Source: Bacteroidales bacterium (lineage in GTDB: Bacteria; Bacteroidota; Bacteroidia; Bacteroidales; UBA7960). From it: a stretch of 63,098 nucleotides of DNA. Every line of letters begins with the position of its first letter. Position 1 is the first letter of the stretch. Position numbers and translations under genes: made by a program. Below, piece by piece: positions 61,969 through 63,098 of this stretch. Under the pieces are notes generated by a model. The model was given only the letters and a program-made list of their open reading frames with translations. It searched no databases and was not told the DNA's origin. The stretch spans positions 1-63,098 of the forward strand of contig PWON01000184.1 in assembly GCA_003557385.1 (NCBI GenBank). The letters are read 5' to 3'.

Positions 61969-63098
61969 ATGACTAAATCTTTTGTTTTTATGCGTTTTCA
62001 CTGCCCTGTTTGTTTAATTGCCATTGCCATCTGCTTTATTTCATTTCAGGCCACTGCCCAGGCCCCGCTTCCAAAATGGATGACAGAAGCAGAACGCGCC
62101 ATTTACGGAGATTATAAAAAAGGGCTCCCGGAACCTGCAAACATCACCCCGCCCGAAAACCCGCCCAGGACACCCGCAGAATTTGAAGAAACCAGCGCCA
62201 TCATCATTACCTGGGCTTCCTACAGTTCAGAACTGAGGGAAATAGTAAGACACGCCCAAACTGCCGCAAGCGTCTACATCATCACCTCAAACCCCATTTG
62301 GGTGGAAAATTACCTTGTTTCGGGCAACGTGGCCATCAACAACATCGATTTTATTGAAGTACCGTTTAACTCCGTGTGGGTGAGGGATTACGGGCCGCAA
62401 AGCGTTTATCTTAACGGCACAGACGACCTGGCTTTCATCGACTGGGATTATAACCGCCCAAGGCCATACGACAATATGGTTCCCAAATTGCTCGCCGAAC
62501 ACTTCGATTTACCTGTATACCAGATGGCATATGATTCAAACCTGCTGACTGCGACCGGTGGCAACTTTATGACCGACGGACAGGGCACCGGGTTTTCTTC
62601 AAGCCTGATACTGGCAGAAAACACACACCTGAGCGAAGAGCAGATCGACCAGGTAATGTATATGTACAAAGGGATAGGCCGGTACATCAAAATGGATGAA
62701 CTGCCCTTTGACAACATTTCGCATCTCGACATGCACATGAAACTGCTTGATGAAGAAACCCTTCTTGTGGGAGAGTTTCCGGAAGGAATATCTGACGGCC
62801 CCTTCATTGAGGCCAACCTGGAGTATCTGGCAAGCAACCATCTGTCATGTTACGACCGGCCATTCAACATCATCAGGATCCCCATGGCTCCGAGCCCAAC
62901 GGGCAACTATCCACCCAATGCGCACTATCGGACTTATACCAATTCCCTGATAGTGAACAACCTGGTTTTGGTGCCGGTATACGGATCCTACCTGGACGAT
63001 GTGGCCCTGGAAATATACCAGGAAGCCATGCCCGGATACGAAATCATCGGGATCAACATGAACAATGTGATCTCTGCCAGTGGCGCCATACATTGCAT
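61969..63098 (+). CDS. Agmatine deiminase / PPAD-family enzyme, exported, 3' end missing
   Basis: Guanidine-hydrolase fold of the agmatine deiminase and Porphyromonas peptidyl-arginine deiminase superfamily. The gene runs off the window: 376 complete codons are present. A signal peptide is seen (hydrophobic residues 15-28, cut near ATAQ), so the enzyme is exported, unlike usual cytosolic agmatine deiminases. Active-site segments: VWVRDYGP (Asp near 138), TGGNFMTDG, HLDMHMKLLDE (near 252) and GAIHC with the nucleophile Cys at residue 376, one base before the window ends. The start is ATG 61969 or 61990. It lies 15 nt after the ABC gene. Whether it acts on agmatine or protein arginine is open. 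Confidence 0.88.
   Translation, partial: MTKSFVFMRFHCPVCLIAIAICFISFQATAQAPLPKWMTEAERAIYGDYKKGLPEPANITPPENPPRTPAEFEETSAIIITWASYSSELREIVRHAQTAASVYIITSNPIWVENYLVSGNVAINNIDFIEVPFNSVWVRDYGPQSVYLNGTDDLAFIDWDYNRPRPYDNMVPKLLAEHFDLPVYQMAYDSNLLTATGGNFMTDGQGTGFSSSLILAENTHLSEEQIDQVMYMYKGIGRYIKMDELPFDNISHLDMHMKLLDEETLLVGEFPEGISDGPFIEANLEYLASNHLSCYDRPFNIIRIPMAPSPTGNYPPNAHYRTYTNSLIVNNLVLVPVYGSYLDDVALEIYQEAMPGYEIIGINMNNVISASGAIHC

Overview
The window reads as chromosomal DNA of a member of the Bacteroidota, most likely a Bacteroidales/Marinilabiliales-like anaerobe or microaerophile. Grounds: about 18 genes have a TAnnTTTG-type -7 promoter element just upstream (at rpsO it is paired with TTTG 19 nt further up); the gene families include DUF4831, DUF5916, BatA, a lipoprotein TamA homologue (TamL), a tricorn-like S41 protease and a short primary-type sigma factor; and the order exbB-exbD-tonB-folC fits the phylum. 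Hcp, ferritin and an Fe-S Rrf2 regulator suggest a life at low oxygen. These are inferences from family recognition; no search was run. No rRNA, tRNA, CRISPR array, phage or insertion sequence was found.

Layout. 1-5.6 kb: DUF4168 protein, a minus-strand exbB-exbD-tonB-folC operon, gap, and a YrbL-like protein. 5.7-10.6 kb: a tight plus-strand run, pepE, DUF4831 lipoprotein, short-chain reductase, GNAT-nitrilase fusion, DoxX. 10.6-20.5 kb: an unrecognised secreted protein, yciO, kdsA, an M23 peptidase with a changed metal motif, Yip1, xerD, hemW, pgeF, pepT. 20.5-37 kb: topoisomerase subunit A with a repeat-bearing tail, BatA-like protein, ketoacyl synthase III, tricorn-like protease, and a tamB-tamL pair. 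37-41 kb: an iron and nitrosative-stress island with ferritin divergent from rrf2, a ferredoxin-like protein, hcp and a BFD-like protein. 41-48 kb: two beta-lactamase-fold serine hydrolases around a small lipoprotein and a DUF5916 barrel. 48-63 kb: housekeeping genes rpsO, pnp, rpoD-type sigma, rpe, MFS, PsiE, pyrG, yidC, purB, an MsbA-like exporter, and a secreted agmatine-deiminase-family enzyme cut by the window end just after its catalytic Cys codon.

How the genes fit together. Several serve the envelope: KdsA (Kdo for LPS), the MsbA-like exporter, YidC, TamB/TamL, TonB/ExbBD, PgeF and the M23 protein (peptidoglycan). The 37-41 kb island is the clearest accessory functional unit. The most unusual DNA feature is a family of GTAATTA-type heptamer arrays, all on the plus strand and each starting at or within 16 nt of a stop codon (after yciO, xerD and yidC). 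In two cases the array runs up to or into the start of the next gene (kdsA, purB). I found no clearly new defence or mobile system. The best candidates for undescribed biology are the heptamer family, the SDR/GNAT-nitrilase unit, and the putative operators between ferritin and rrf2.
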